Notes: generated by a model not told the origin, from the letters alone. Positions 6,088 through 12,409 are shown, numbered from the stretch's first letter. The stretch: 12,409 bases of DNA from CAYGWP01 sp964353455 (GCA_964353455.1 CAYGWP010000030.1:1-12409); one strand, 5' to 3'. A program made the numbers and translations.

Positions 6088-7707
6088 TCACGGCGCCGGC
6101 TTCGCGCCTTTCTCGACCGCCCAGAGGTATGATTGGCTGGTGACGAAGAGGGTCTTGTTGGCCGTGATGGGCGTCCCGTACGAGGGGGCGCCCAGGAGGA
6201 TGGCGGCCAGCAGTTTCGGCTCGCGGCCGGTCGCAAGGATGCTCAGGTTCTTCTTCGTGCCGATGTAAATCTTTCCGTCGGCCACCAGCGGCGTGGCCCA
6301 GGTCTCGGCCTTCAATTCGTGGACCCAGACGGGCTTGCCGGTGTCGGCCTCGAGGCAGTGGACGCGGCCGGCCAGGTCAACGGCATACAGGAGTCCGTCG
6401 GCGATTGCCGGGCTGCCCATGGCCCGCTCGATGCCGTCGTATGTCCAGATGCGGCCGGTCGTGGTGATGTCGCCGGTCTTCGTGGCGTCGATGCAGTGCA
6501 GCATGCCGCGCCCCCGGCCGTGGGCCGGGTCCTCCCCCAGGGCCGCGTACACGCGGTTGTTGTGGAACACGGGGGTGCCGATGATTTCGCTCGGACCGAC
6601 ATATGTGCCATCGTCCTTATTCGTGCTGAACTTCTTCCGCTTGTCGCCCTGGAGGTACGGGATGGGTTTGCCGTCGAGCACCTTGTACTCGGGCGGATTG
6701 CAGTCGTAGGACCAGACCTTCTTCAGGGCAACCGGCTTCTGTGCAACCGCGGTCGGGGCCTCGAAGGCGTAGCAGACGCCCTCGCCGCCGCCGAAGAAGA
6801 CGAGCGGCCGCCCGTTCACCACGCCGGCCGACGGCGGCGACCACAGGCAGTGGAACAGCCGCTGCCCCAGTTTCTCCTCGTCGAATGCCACAAGGCGGCC
6901 GGTTTCCTTGTCGATGGCGATGAAACTCGGCGCATCGGGTTTCAGGCATGCCGTGTGCGCCCCGTTGATGCCGTTGCCGGTCTCCAGATAGAGAAACCGG
7001 CCGTACACCAGCGGCGAGCAACTCGTCACGTCGTGCGGGCAGATGTCGCATTCCTTGACGATGTCGAAGGTCCAGATGATGTCGCCGTCGGTCGGCTTCA
7101 GGTCCACGCGCGGCTTGCCGGGGCCGACCATGAACTGGCCCTCATCCTTGAAGGGGCCGTCGTTGCCGTCGGCCTGGCCGCTGGCATCGAGGCACAGGAC
7201 CTCGGCCGTGTTGGTGACGACATAGACGCGTTTGCCATCGACCGCCGGCGACGAGCAGACTCCGAAGTGCTGCTGGCCGTAATGAGCGGCCTGCGGCAGG
7301 CGGTCGGGCGTGCGTTTGGGGATCGGCAATTGCCACAGGAGTTTCCCCGTCTTCTCATCGAGGCACCGGACCATGCCGGAGTTGGTGCGCGGCAGGCGGG
7401 GGTCGCCGTCGAGGACGGCATCGTCCGTGCCGACGAAGACCTTGCCCCCGGACACCGTCGGGTTGCCGTAGATATAGCCGCCCAGGCGGAAGGCCCAGCG
7501 GACGTTCTGAGTGGTTTCGGGCTTTACGCCCGTGCCCTGCGGGTCCTTCTGGCCGGGGACGAAGGATTCAGGGAGGCCCTTTTCGGCGGAGACCATGTTG
7601 CGGCCGGGGTCGGCGCCGCCCCACTGAGGCCAGTCGGCGGCCAGACTCACGGCCGCGGAGGCGGCCAGCCCTATAATGACGAGGCAAACGCGGAGACTCT
7701 CGACCAT
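6088..7707 (-). CDS. Secreted PQQ-like beta-propeller repeat protein
   Basis: A 539-residue protein. The start ATG has AAGGAG five bases upstream. A signal peptide fits residues 1-24 (hydrophobic core LVIIGLAASAAVSLA, cleavage probably just before DWPQWGG), so the protein is exported. Propeller blades of the PQQ-like (PF13360/WD-like) type repeat through the chain, marked by phrases such as DEKTGKLLW (117-125), TTTGRIW (415-421) and EADTGKPVW (453-461), and by recurrent GTPV/GSPAIADG strands. The family includes PQQ alcohol dehydrogenases and BamB-like scaffolds, but the cofactor-binding and paired-cysteine features of true dehydrogenases are not evident, so no enzyme activity is assigned. 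A cysteine cluster (C220, C223, C230) lies in a loop before SPLVYGRFLYLETGNG and is unusual for a scaffold. It lies downstream of lptB with a 131-base repeat-bearing gap. Confidence 0.88.
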   Translation of the reverse strand: MVESLRVCLVIIGLAASAAVSLAADWPQWGGADPGRNMVSAEKGLPESFVPGQKDPQGTGVKPETTQNVRWAFRLGGYIYGNPTVSGGKVFVGTDDAVLDGDPRLPRTNSGMVRCLDEKTGKLLWQLPIPKRTPDRLPQAAHYGQQHFGVCSSPAVDGKRVYVVTNTAEVLCLDASGQADGNDGPFKDEGQFMVGPGKPRVDLKPTDGDIIWTFDIVKECDICPHDVTSCSPLVYGRFLYLETGNGINGAHTACLKPDAPSFIAIDKETGRLVAFDEEKLGQRLFHCLWSPPSAGVVNGRPLVFFGGGEGVCYAFEAPTAVAQKPVALKKVWSYDCNPPEYKVLDGKPIPYLQGDKRKKFSTNKDDGTYVGPSEIIGTPVFHNNRVYAALGEDPAHGRGRGMLHCIDATKTGDITTTGRIWTYDGIERAMGSPAIADGLLYAVDLAGRVHCLEADTGKPVWVHELKAETWATPLVADGKIYIGTKKNLSILATGREPKLLAAILLGAPSYGTPITANKTLFVTSQSYLWAVEKGAKPAP

Positions 7708-7763
7708 TTGCTCTCCTTCCGCCGGCGCCAGCCGCTGAACACCAGATGCCGATCAGCCAAGCC

Positions 7764-7795
7764 ATTGTGGATTGCGGATTGTGGATTGTGGATTG
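7764..7795 (-). repeat. Heptamer tandem repeat (CAATCCR)n, inverted relative to the copy at 2766
   Basis: On the plus strand ATTGTGG, ATTGCGG, ATTGTGG, ATTGTGG, ATTG in perfect register from 7764. On the minus strand this is CAATCCA/CAATCCG. It abuts a run of eight T (7796-7803) and then a second, different heptamer array. The block lies between the lptB stop and the beta-propeller gene start. Confidence 0.75.
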
Positions 7796-7803
7796 TTTTT
7801 TTT

Positions 7804-7835
7804 CACTCCGCACTCCGCATTCCGCACTCCGCACT
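7804..7835 (+). repeat. Heptamer tandem repeat (CACTCCG)n
   Basis: CACTCCG (7804), CACTCCG (7811), CATTCCG (7818), CACTCCG (7825), then CACT. Across the T8 loop it is an imperfect reverse complement of the preceding ATTGTGG array, so the two could fold into a long hairpin with periodic T:C and G:T mispairs. It ends three bases before the lptB stop codon. Confidence 0.75.
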
Positions 7836-7838
7836 TTA

Positions 7839-8591
7839 TCATGCCTGGGCTTCGGCATCGTCGAACTCATCCCCCCGGAAGGTCGCGCCGAGGTACACGC
7901 GCTTCACATCCGGGTCGTTGATGAGTTCCTGGCTGGTGCCGTGCCGGAAGACCTTCCCTTCGTTGACGATGTACGCGCGGTCCACGATGCTGAGGGTGGC
8001 GTGAACGTTGTGGTCGGTCAGCAGCACGCCGATGCCGCGGTTCTTCAGGTTCTTGATGAACCCCTGGATGTCGAAGATGGCGATCGGGTCCACGCCCGTG
8101 AACGGCTCGTCGAGGAGCATGAGGCTGGGGCGGGCGACGAGCGCCCGTGCGATCTCCAGGCGTCGCCGCTCGCCGCCCGAGAGGGTGCGGGCGTGCTGCC
8201 TCGCGAGGTGCGTGAGTCCGAAATCCCTGAGGAGTTCGGCCACAATCGCCTGACGCTCGGTCCGCGAGAGGTGCATCATCTCCAGGATCGCCAGCAGGTT
8301 CTCCTCGACGCTCAGGCGCTGGAAGACGCTCGGCTCCTGGGCCAGGTAGCCCATCCCCCGCCGCGCTCGCTGGAACATGGGCAGGCCCGTCACGTCTTCG
8401 CCCTCGAAGATCACCCGGCCGCCATCGGCGGGGATCATACCGGTGGTCATCTTGAAACTGGTGGTCTTGCCGGCGCCGTTCTTGCCGAGAAGGCCGACGA
8501 TCTCGGCCTCGTTGACGGAGAATGAGATGTCATCGACGACCTTGCGGCCGCCGTAAGACTTCATCAGTCCCGTCACGTTGAGGAGTTCCAC
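7839..8591 (-). CDS. lptB: LPS export ABC transporter ATP-binding protein
   Basis: ATPase of the Lpt machine, which pulls lipopolysaccharide from the inner membrane toward the outer membrane. It works on the cytoplasmic face with LptF/G (not in this window). I start it at GTG 8591: GGAG at 8600-8603 is 8 bases upstream, and the 250-residue product matches the family (about 240). The open frame continues upstream to 8813, but that would add a 74-residue tail unlike any LptB and would begin inside the probable promoter. Motifs are Walker A GKNGAGKTT at 36-44 (Lys where Pro is usual), Q-loop Q85, signature LSGGERRRLEIARAL from 137, Walker B LMLLDEP from 157, and H-loop TDHNV with H194. The GVDPIAI and TDHNV phrases and the VKRVYLG end are LptB-specific rather than general ABC. 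Transcription is probably separate from lepB, via the promoter near 8812-8839. Confidence 0.93.
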   Translation of the reverse strand: MELLNVTGLMKSYGGRKVVDDISFSVNEAEIVGLLGKNGAGKTTSFKMTTGMIPADGGRVIFEGEDVTGLPMFQRARRGMGYLAQEPSVFQRLSVEENLLAILEMMHLSRTERQAIVAELLRDFGLTHLARQHARTLSGGERRRLEIARALVARPSLMLLDEPFTGVDPIAIFDIQGFIKNLKNRGIGVLLTDHNVHATLSIVDRAYIVNEGKVFRHGTSQELINDPDVKRVYLGATFRGDEFDDAEAQA

Positions 8592-8634
8592 CTGCAACTC
8601 TCCGAACCTGCCACACTGCCGCGCCGGCGAGACC

Positions 8635-8698
8635 CCGCGTAAACCCTGTTGATTAAAGGGGTTCCGAACGCGGTCGCCCGCCCTCAGTATTGGCGGGC
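8635..8698 (-). promoter_or_regulatory. Structured leader upstream of lptB (two adjacent stem-loops)
   Basis: In the lptB-sense (minus-strand) RNA, one hairpin pairs 8673-8669 with 8639-8635 (CCGCG/CGCGG) and, inside an internal loop, 8663-8659 with 8646-8642 (AACCC/GGGUU). The apical loop of 12 bases is AU-rich. Immediately 5' of it is a 7-bp hairpin (8698-8692 with 8682-8676, loop of 9). The structure ends 43 bases before the GTG start. No T tract follows, so this is not an attenuator of the usual type; a translational or binding role is possible. Confidence 0.4.
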
Positions 8699-8720
8699 CG
8701 AGTCGAAACTGTGCGAAACA

Positions 8721-8729
8721 TGTGGAAAA
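8721..8729 (+). other. Near-consensus DnaA box
   Basis: TGTGGAAAA, i.e. TTTTCCACA on the other strand: one mismatch from the TTATCCACA consensus. It lies in the lptB leader about 210 bases from a perfect box. Two such sites are not enough to call an origin. Confidence 0.2.
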
Positions 8730-8811
8730 CCTGCCGCCGTAGCAGCGGCCCTTCCGCCCGCAAGGCATGGCCGCCGGGCCAGCCGGGCCGGCTCGACCGT
8801 CCGACAACGAC

Positions 8812-8839
8812 ATTATGTCACGAAACCCTTGAAATTCAA
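8812..8839 (-). promoter_or_regulatory. Candidate promoter for lptB
   Basis: On the minus strand TTGAAT (8839-8834) and CATAAT (8817-8812) are separated by 16 bases. The -35 region lies in a 13-base palindrome (cttgaa-a-ttcaag, 8828-8840) that could be an operator. The predicted transcript would have a leader of about 210 bases containing the stem-loops at 8635-8698. Beyond these elements and two DnaA-box-like sites, I see nothing else in the 360-base gap 8592-8951. Confidence 0.45.
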
Positions 8840-8936
8840 GGCCCGACAGGGCGTTTCACCACCCGCACACCTCCGCCCGCCTCAGACCGGTCCGAAAATG
8901 AATCTTCCGCTATTTTGGCCTCTCCGGCACACCGTT

Positions 8937-8945
8937 TGTGGATAA
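8937..8945 (+). other. Consensus DnaA box
   Basis: TGTGGATAA, a perfect reverse complement of TTATCCACA, six bases beyond the lepB stop. It is a single site, with only one degenerate companion at 8721. Confidence 0.3.
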
Positions 8946-8951
8946 CCGGCA

Positions 8952-10442
8952 TTAGTGCACCAGCCGGAAGCCCGTCAGGTCGGGCGCCACGGGAACGCCC
9001 CAACGCCATCCGGCAGACGGCCAGTACACGAAAAACGCCTTCCCCAGGAGGTTCCTTCGCGGCACAGCGGGTTCCGGAAGGTTCCACGCCCGCGAGTCAA
9101 ACGATTGGGGGCTGTTGTCGCCGCAGACGAAGAAGTAACCGGGTTTGACCGTCAGGGGATTCCCCTGCGTGCCATTGCCCGGCTGTGATGCCCCCGTCGG
9201 GCCATTGACCTCGTTGCGGTAGTACACATCGCGGTCCAGGCGGAGATATCCGAGACGGACCTGGCCGCCGCGGGCGCCAACCCGCACCTCGGCGGCCATG
9301 GCGCGCGGGTCCTCGGCCTGGGGGTTGTCAAAGCGTTCCCGTTCCTGCTCCGAGAGCGGCTTGGGATCGTAAGTCACATCACCTTCCGGAGTTGTCTGGC
9401 GGCCGAGCGACTGGACCACACGCCGGCCACCCACCAGGAGCATGACCTTGTGGTCAACGTTGGCCGCAAGGACGCTGATCGCCCGCCCGACCGGCAGCAC
9501 GCCGCCCGCCGCCTGGGCGACCACCTTGTCGTTGATGAGGATTCGCGCGGGCTGCTCGGAACCTTCGGCCGTCAGTTCGAACCGGAACCGGTCCTTGTAC
9601 GCCCGCATCTCGATGACCACCGCCGATGAGGCCTGCCCGGCAGTGACCTCGGTGTGCAGGCCCAGGTCGGTCACGATGGCCGAGCCGCCGCGATGGGCGT
9701 CGGCGGCGCTGTTGTAGCCGTAGAAGTCCGTGATGTTCTCGATCCGGCCCCCCGGGCCGCGGTGCCGGTACGCCAGGTACGCCGTCCGGTCTCGGTCCGG
9801 CGCCCGCGACATGATGAACGCCGGCCCGTTGGCCTCCCAGTCGCGGTCGCCCGCCCATCGGGGTTCCCAGCCGGCGCGGGTCGGCCGGTATCGCGTGTCG
9901 TGGACGATCATCCAGAGGGCGTTTTGTGCCGCATCGGGCTTGTGTTCGATGCGGCCGCCGATCGTCACGTTGCCGAACACGAGTTCCACCGTGTCGTCGG
10001 GCAGGCCGATGAGTCGCTTGATGTAGTTCTGCGACGGGTCGTTCGGATTATGGAAGACGATGACGTCCCATCGCTCGGGCTGCTGGAAATCGTAGAGGTA
10101 CTTCAGCACGAGCAGCCGGTCGCCGCTATAGAGCGGCACGCGCTCGGCCAGATGCTGCGGCCTGTAGCAGTTGGGGCACAGCGGTTCGTTATTGATGGTT
10201 CCCGTGACGCCGACGGCAAACTCGTATCCGCAGTCGATGCACTTGAATTCGGCGTGGGCGCCGTAGAGCGTCGGCGCCATCGACCCGGTCGGGATCACGA
10301 ACGCCTCGACTATGAAGGCCCGGAAAATAAAGGCCAGCACGAAGGCGACGACGATCGATTCCAGCGTCTCCAGCAGCGACTCCCGGTTCTTCCGCTGCTT
10401 GTGCGCCTTCTGGAGGTCTTCCTGTTGTTTCACGCTGCCCAT
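8952..10442 (-). CDS. lepB: Signal peptidase I, large form with zinc-ribbon insert
   Basis: Cleaves signal peptides of exported proteins at the outer face of the inner membrane. I use ATG 10442 (496 residues). GTG 10433, with AGGA 8 bases upstream, is an equally good alternative. One membrane helix (about 29-50) leads directly to the catalytic Ser54 in VIPTGSMAPTL. The general-base lysine is K142 in NYIKRLIGLP, and the conserved GDNS box is at 441-444, followed by SFDSR. Two insertions make it far longer than classical enzymes (about 250-320). A CxxC-x17-CxxC zinc ribbon (C68, C71, C89, C92) sits just after the catalytic serine. A roughly 250-residue block (about 165-425), partly beta-rich (EMRAYKDRFRFELTAEG), separates the lysine from the GDNS box. 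The catalytic residues are all present, so activity is likely. The next gene downstream is lptB, 360 bases away. Confidence 0.92.
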   Translation of the reverse strand: MGSVKQQEDLQKAHKQRKNRESLLETLESIVVAFVLAFIFRAFIVEAFVIPTGSMAPTLYGAHAEFKCIDCGYEFAVGVTGTINNEPLCPNCYRPQHLAERVPLYSGDRLLVLKYLYDFQQPERWDVIVFHNPNDPSQNYIKRLIGLPDDTVELVFGNVTIGGRIEHKPDAAQNALWMIVHDTRYRPTRAGWEPRWAGDRDWEANGPAFIMSRAPDRDRTAYLAYRHRGPGGRIENITDFYGYNSAADAHRGGSAIVTDLGLHTEVTAGQASSAVVIEMRAYKDRFRFELTAEGSEQPARILINDKVVAQAAGGVLPVGRAISVLAANVDHKVMLLVGGRRVVQSLGRQTTPEGDVTYDPKPLSEQERERFDNPQAEDPRAMAAEVRVGARGGQVRLGYLRLDRDVYYRNEVNGPTGASQPGNGTQGNPLTVKPGYFFVCGDNSPQSFDSRAWNLPEPAVPRRNLLGKAFFVYWPSAGWRWGVPVAPDLTGFRLVH

Positions 10443-10566
10443 CCTGCACCCGAGTTCCAGCCCATGCGCGCAAAGCCTTCGCGCAGGACGGCAGATATTA
10501 GGCGACCGGCGCGAAACCGGCAAGACAATTTCCACCCCCTGTCGTTGCCCGCGGTCTTCAGGCTAC

Positions 10567-10593
10567 TTGCAGAGGGGCCGTTCTTGGTATAAT
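10567..10593 (+). promoter_or_regulatory. Candidate promoter for the MNT-HEPN pair
   Basis: A perfect TATAAT (10588-10593) is preceded by TTGCAG (10567-10572) at 15 bases; reading the -35 one base earlier (CTTGCA) gives 16. The start codon at 10625 follows after a short leader of about 25 bases. This is the clearest sigma-70-like promoter in the window. lepB runs the opposite way from 10442, so the gap is divergent. Confidence 0.55.
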
Positions 10594-10624
10594 GCGGCGG
10601 AATTCGTTTCACGGAGTTGACCGC

Positions 10625-11002
10625 ATGGTCAGCATGAAGGAAATCCGGGCCGTTGCCCGCCAGATCGGGCGAGAGTTCCACCCGCGCCGGGTGATCCTCT
10701 TCGGGTCATACGCCCGCGGCACGCCGACGGCGGACTCCGACGTTGACCTGCTGGTCATCATGCCGTTCGAAGGCCATCCGGCATATACGGCCTCCGAGAT
10801 TCGCCTCAAGGTTGAAATTGGCTTCCCCGTGGACCTTCTGGTTCGCACGCCCCAGATGGTTCGGAAACGCCTGGCGATGGGCGACTGCTTCATCGAGGAA
10901 ATCCTGAGAGAAGGTAGGGTGCTCTATGCGGCCGACCGTGGCCGAATGGGTCGCCAAAGCCGAGGAAGATTTCGCCATCCTCGAGCGCGAATCGCGCGTT
11001 AG
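10625..11002 (+). CDS. MNT-type nucleotidyltransferase domain protein
   Basis: A 125-residue minimal nucleotidyltransferase. The start ATG has GGAG (10613-10616) 8 bases upstream; ATG 10634 is an alternative. The fold signature is clear: FGSYARGT with G27-S28, then D39 and D41 in DSDVDLLV, and the third acidic residue D70 in PVDLL. In MNT-HEPN toxin-antitoxin systems this partner neutralises the HEPN protein, in studied cases by (oligo)AMPylating it. The domain normally ends around GRVLYA (near residue 100). Here the frame continues for about 24 more residues of very arginine-rich sequence (GRMGRQSRGRFRHPRARIAR) that overlap the next gene. That tail may be a by-product of the overlap rather than a selected domain. 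Confidence 0.85.
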   Translation: MVSMKEIRAVARQIGREFHPRRVILFGSYARGTPTADSDVDLLVIMPFEGHPAYTASEIRLKVEIGFPVDLLVRTPQMVRKRLAMGDCFIEEILREGRVLYAADRGRMGRQSRGRFRHPRARIAR

Positions 11003-11315
11003 GAAGAACCCGGCTTATGGCGGCATGTGTTTCCACGCGCAGCAGTGCGCCGAGAAGTACTTGAAGGCGCGGCTGGCTCAAGCGGGATTGGGCTTCCCCA
11101 GGACGCACGACCTGATGTTGCTTCTGAAACACGTGACGGCCGTTGAGCCGATGTGGGAACTCTTTCGTCCCCATTTGAGTTTCCTCTCTGATTTCGCCGT
11201 TGAGGCACGTTATCCCGGCGTCATGCCCGAAAGGCAGACGGCACGGGATGCTCTCCGCCGCTGCCGCGAGTTCCGTCGTGCTGCCCGCGCGGCCCTCCGA
11301 TTGCCCGTTCGATGA
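10926..11315 (+). CDS. HEPN domain protein, partner of the MNT nucleotidyltransferase
   Basis: A 129-residue all-helical HEPN protein (PF05168-like) overlapping the nucleotidyltransferase gene by 77 bases. ATG 10926 is preceded by an AAGG/GGTAGGG-type purine stretch. Characteristic phrases are WVAKAEEDFAILERE (8-22), MCFHAQQCAEKYLKA (34-48), RTHDLMLLL (59-67) and the ARYPGV segment (94-99). HEPN members of MNT pairs act as toxins or as substrate-binding partners. The Rx4-6H motif of RNase-active HEPN proteins is not evident, so this one may not be a nuclease. Translational coupling to the partner gene is likely. The aldolase gene starts 100 bases downstream with its own signals. Confidence 0.85.
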   Translation: MRPTVAEWVAKAEEDFAILERESRVRKNPAYGGMCFHAQQCAEKYLKARLAQAGLGFPRTHDLMLLLKHVTAVEPMWELFRPHLSFLSDFAVEARYPGVMPERQTARDALRRCREFRRAARAALRLPVR

Positions 11316-11366
11316 ACGGCGGATGCCCCCCTGCAAAAAAGGCTTCCATTTCCCGCCCCATCCTTT

Positions 11367-11372
11367 TATACT
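11367..11372 (+). promoter_or_regulatory. Possible -10 box for the aldolase gene
   Basis: TATACT in the T-rich patch of the 11316-11415 gap, 43 bases before the aldolase ATG. The -35 position (TTCCAT, 11344-11349) matches consensus poorly. Confidence 0.35.
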
Positions 11373-11415
11373 CCGCCTTCTCACGGACCCGTAAGACACG
11401 AACAAGGAGAAGAAG

Positions 11416-12372
11416 ATGCCACTGTGCCCGATGCGTCAGATGCTCGATGAGGCCCGAAAGGGCGGTTACGGCGTTGGGGCGTACAACGTCAACAACATGG
11501 AGCAGATCCAGGCCATCTGCCAGGCCGCTAGCGAGACCAAGTCGCCCCTCATCATCCAGGCCAGCCGCGGGGCGCTGGAGTACACCAACCTCATTTACCT
11601 GAAGCACCTGATGGCTGCGGCCGTCGAGGAAAGCCCCGATATCCCCATCGTCCTGCACCTTGACCACGGCCCGAACCTGAAAATCTGCAAGGAGGCCATC
11701 GCCCTGGGCTTTACGAGCGTCATGATCGACGGCTCCATCGACTACGACAAGAAGACCCCCGAAGGCAAGCACCCCGCCCGCTCCTTCGAGGACAACATCC
11801 GCGTGACGAAGGAAGTCGTCGATTTCGCACACGCCTCCGGCGTCAGCGTCGAGGGCGAACTGGGGACGCTCGGCGGCATCGAGGAAGAGACCCACACCGA
11901 CAAGGTGCTCCTCACGGACCCCGCCCAGGTCGAGGAGTTCTGCAAGCGCACGGGCGTCGATGCCCTGGCCCTGGCTATCGGCACGAGCCACGGCGCCTAT
12001 AAGTTCAAGCACGAGCCGGTCCTGGCGATGGAACTCATCAGCGAGTCTCGCAAGCGCGCCCCCGAGACGGCATTCGTCATGCACGGCTCTTCCAGCGTGC
12101 CGAAGGAACTCGTGGACGAGGTCAACAAGTACGGCGGCAAACTCCCCGGCGCGATGGGCGTCCCGATCTCCTCGATCCAGGAGGCCGTGCGCCGCGGCAT
12201 ACAGAAGATCAACGTGGATACCGACGGGCGGCTGGTCGTGACGGCCGCAATCCGCAAGGTCTTCGCCGAGAAGCCCGGCGAGTTCGATCCGCGCAAGTAC
12301 CTGAAGCCCGCCATGGACGCGATGACCAAGCTCTGCCGGATGAACTCATTCGACGCTTCGCACTGGACTTGA
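11416..12372 (+). CDS. fba: Class II fructose-bisphosphate aldolase
   Basis: Reversible, zinc-dependent cleavage of fructose-1,6-bisphosphate to dihydroxyacetone phosphate and glyceraldehyde-3-phosphate (glycolysis and gluconeogenesis, cytoplasm). 318 residues. The ATG is preceded by AAGGAG (GGAG 11406-11409, 6-base spacing). Class II landmarks are GAYNVNN (21-27), the substrate-lining QASRGA (48-53), HLDHG (81-85) with catalytic Asp83 and zinc ligand His84, and MIDGS (103-107). Further on are VEGELGTLGG (145-154), AIGTSHGAYKF (187-197) with zinc ligand His192, VMHGSSS (221-227) with His223, and NVDTDGR (266-272). The tail diverges after KLCR (305-308) and ends in NSFDASHWT; related enzymes usually have a somewhat longer tail. 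All active-site residues are present, so it should be functional. A tagatose-bisphosphate aldolase specificity is less likely but cannot be excluded by eye. Confidence 0.92.
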   Translation: MPLCPMRQMLDEARKGGYGVGAYNVNNMEQIQAICQAASETKSPLIIQASRGALEYTNLIYLKHLMAAAVEESPDIPIVLHLDHGPNLKICKEAIALGFTSVMIDGSIDYDKKTPEGKHPARSFEDNIRVTKEVVDFAHASGVSVEGELGTLGGIEEETHTDKVLLTDPAQVEEFCKRTGVDALALAIGTSHGAYKFKHEPVLAMELISESRKRAPETAFVMHGSSSVPKELVDEVNKYGGKLPGAMGVPISSIQEAVRRGIQKINVDTDGRLVVTAAIRKVFAEKPGEFDPRKYLKPAMDAMTKLCRMNSFDASHWT

Positions 12373-12409
12373 AGGATAACTTGCCTGTGCGCGAAGGAAG
12401 ACCCTGTCG

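Noticed and set aside
7764..7835. Rho-independent terminator of lptB
   Set aside because: The T tract is in the loop rather than after the stem, and on the lptB-sense strand it reads as A. Pairing on that strand is also poor.
6133..8004. 623-residue open frame on the plus strand
   Set aside because: It is antisense to the beta-propeller and lptB genes and its protein is low-complexity Val/Ala/Gly/Arg/Asp without domain motifs. High GC leaves few stops in this frame.
8592..8813. 74-residue N-terminal extension of LptB
   Set aside because: Its ATG falls inside the probable -10 box, the sequence is unlike LptB, and GTG 8591 has a well-spaced ribosome binding site.
10443..10535. N-terminal extension of the signal peptidase
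   Set aside because: The GTG at 10535 has no properly spaced ribosome binding site and the added residues are not typical. Starting at 10442 or 10433 leaves the membrane anchor intact.
11221..12084. 287-residue open frame on the minus strand
   Set aside because: It is a shadow of the aldolase and HEPN genes, with no ribosome binding site or recognisable motifs.

Overview
The window is high-GC DNA (mostly about 63-70% G+C by eye) from a diderm bacterium. It reads most like a planctomycete or a close relative. That assignment is an inference from three things: an oversized signal peptidase I with a zinc-ribbon insert, a secreted PQQ-like beta-propeller protein opening with a DWPQWGG motif, and short repeat islands between genes. 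LptB implies an outer membrane with LPS. No rRNA, tRNA, CRISPR array or insertion sequence was seen.

Layout. Positions 1-573 hold the 3' end of carB (+). Positions 795-2633 encode a membrane-anchored GAF/HD-GYP protein (+), a likely cyclic-di-GMP phosphodiesterase. After a 244-base gap with a REP-like hairpin and a heptamer repeat comes an MTAP-type phosphorylase (+, true start near 2878) and then an orphan 55-aa HicB-like protein (+, 3884-4051). The strand then switches, and five minus-strand genes follow from right to left. They are lepB (10442-8952), lptB (8591-7839), the beta-propeller protein (7707-6088), a 97-aa cysteine-containing protein (5944-5651) and a 516-aa protein with a C-terminal ImmA/IrrE metallopeptidase domain (5637-4087). 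The right end returns to the plus strand with an overlapping MNT nucleotidyltransferase/HEPN pair (10625-11315) and class II fructose-bisphosphate aldolase (11416-12372).

How the genes fit together. Most are housekeeping: pyrimidine/arginine precursor synthesis, methionine salvage, glycolysis, envelope biogenesis and protein export. Between them sit small mobile-looking or stress modules: the MNT-HEPN toxin-antitoxin-like pair, the orphan HicB-like gene, and the two-gene 97-aa/ImmA-IrrE module, which has lower G+C than its neighbours. That last pair is the best candidate for an undescribed system: a roughly 320-residue N-terminal region I cannot place, fused to a zinc peptidase and tightly coupled to a small protein of unknown family.

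Other points worth checking are a structured leader upstream of lptB, and (CAATCCR)n/(CACTCCG)n repeat islands in two separate gaps.
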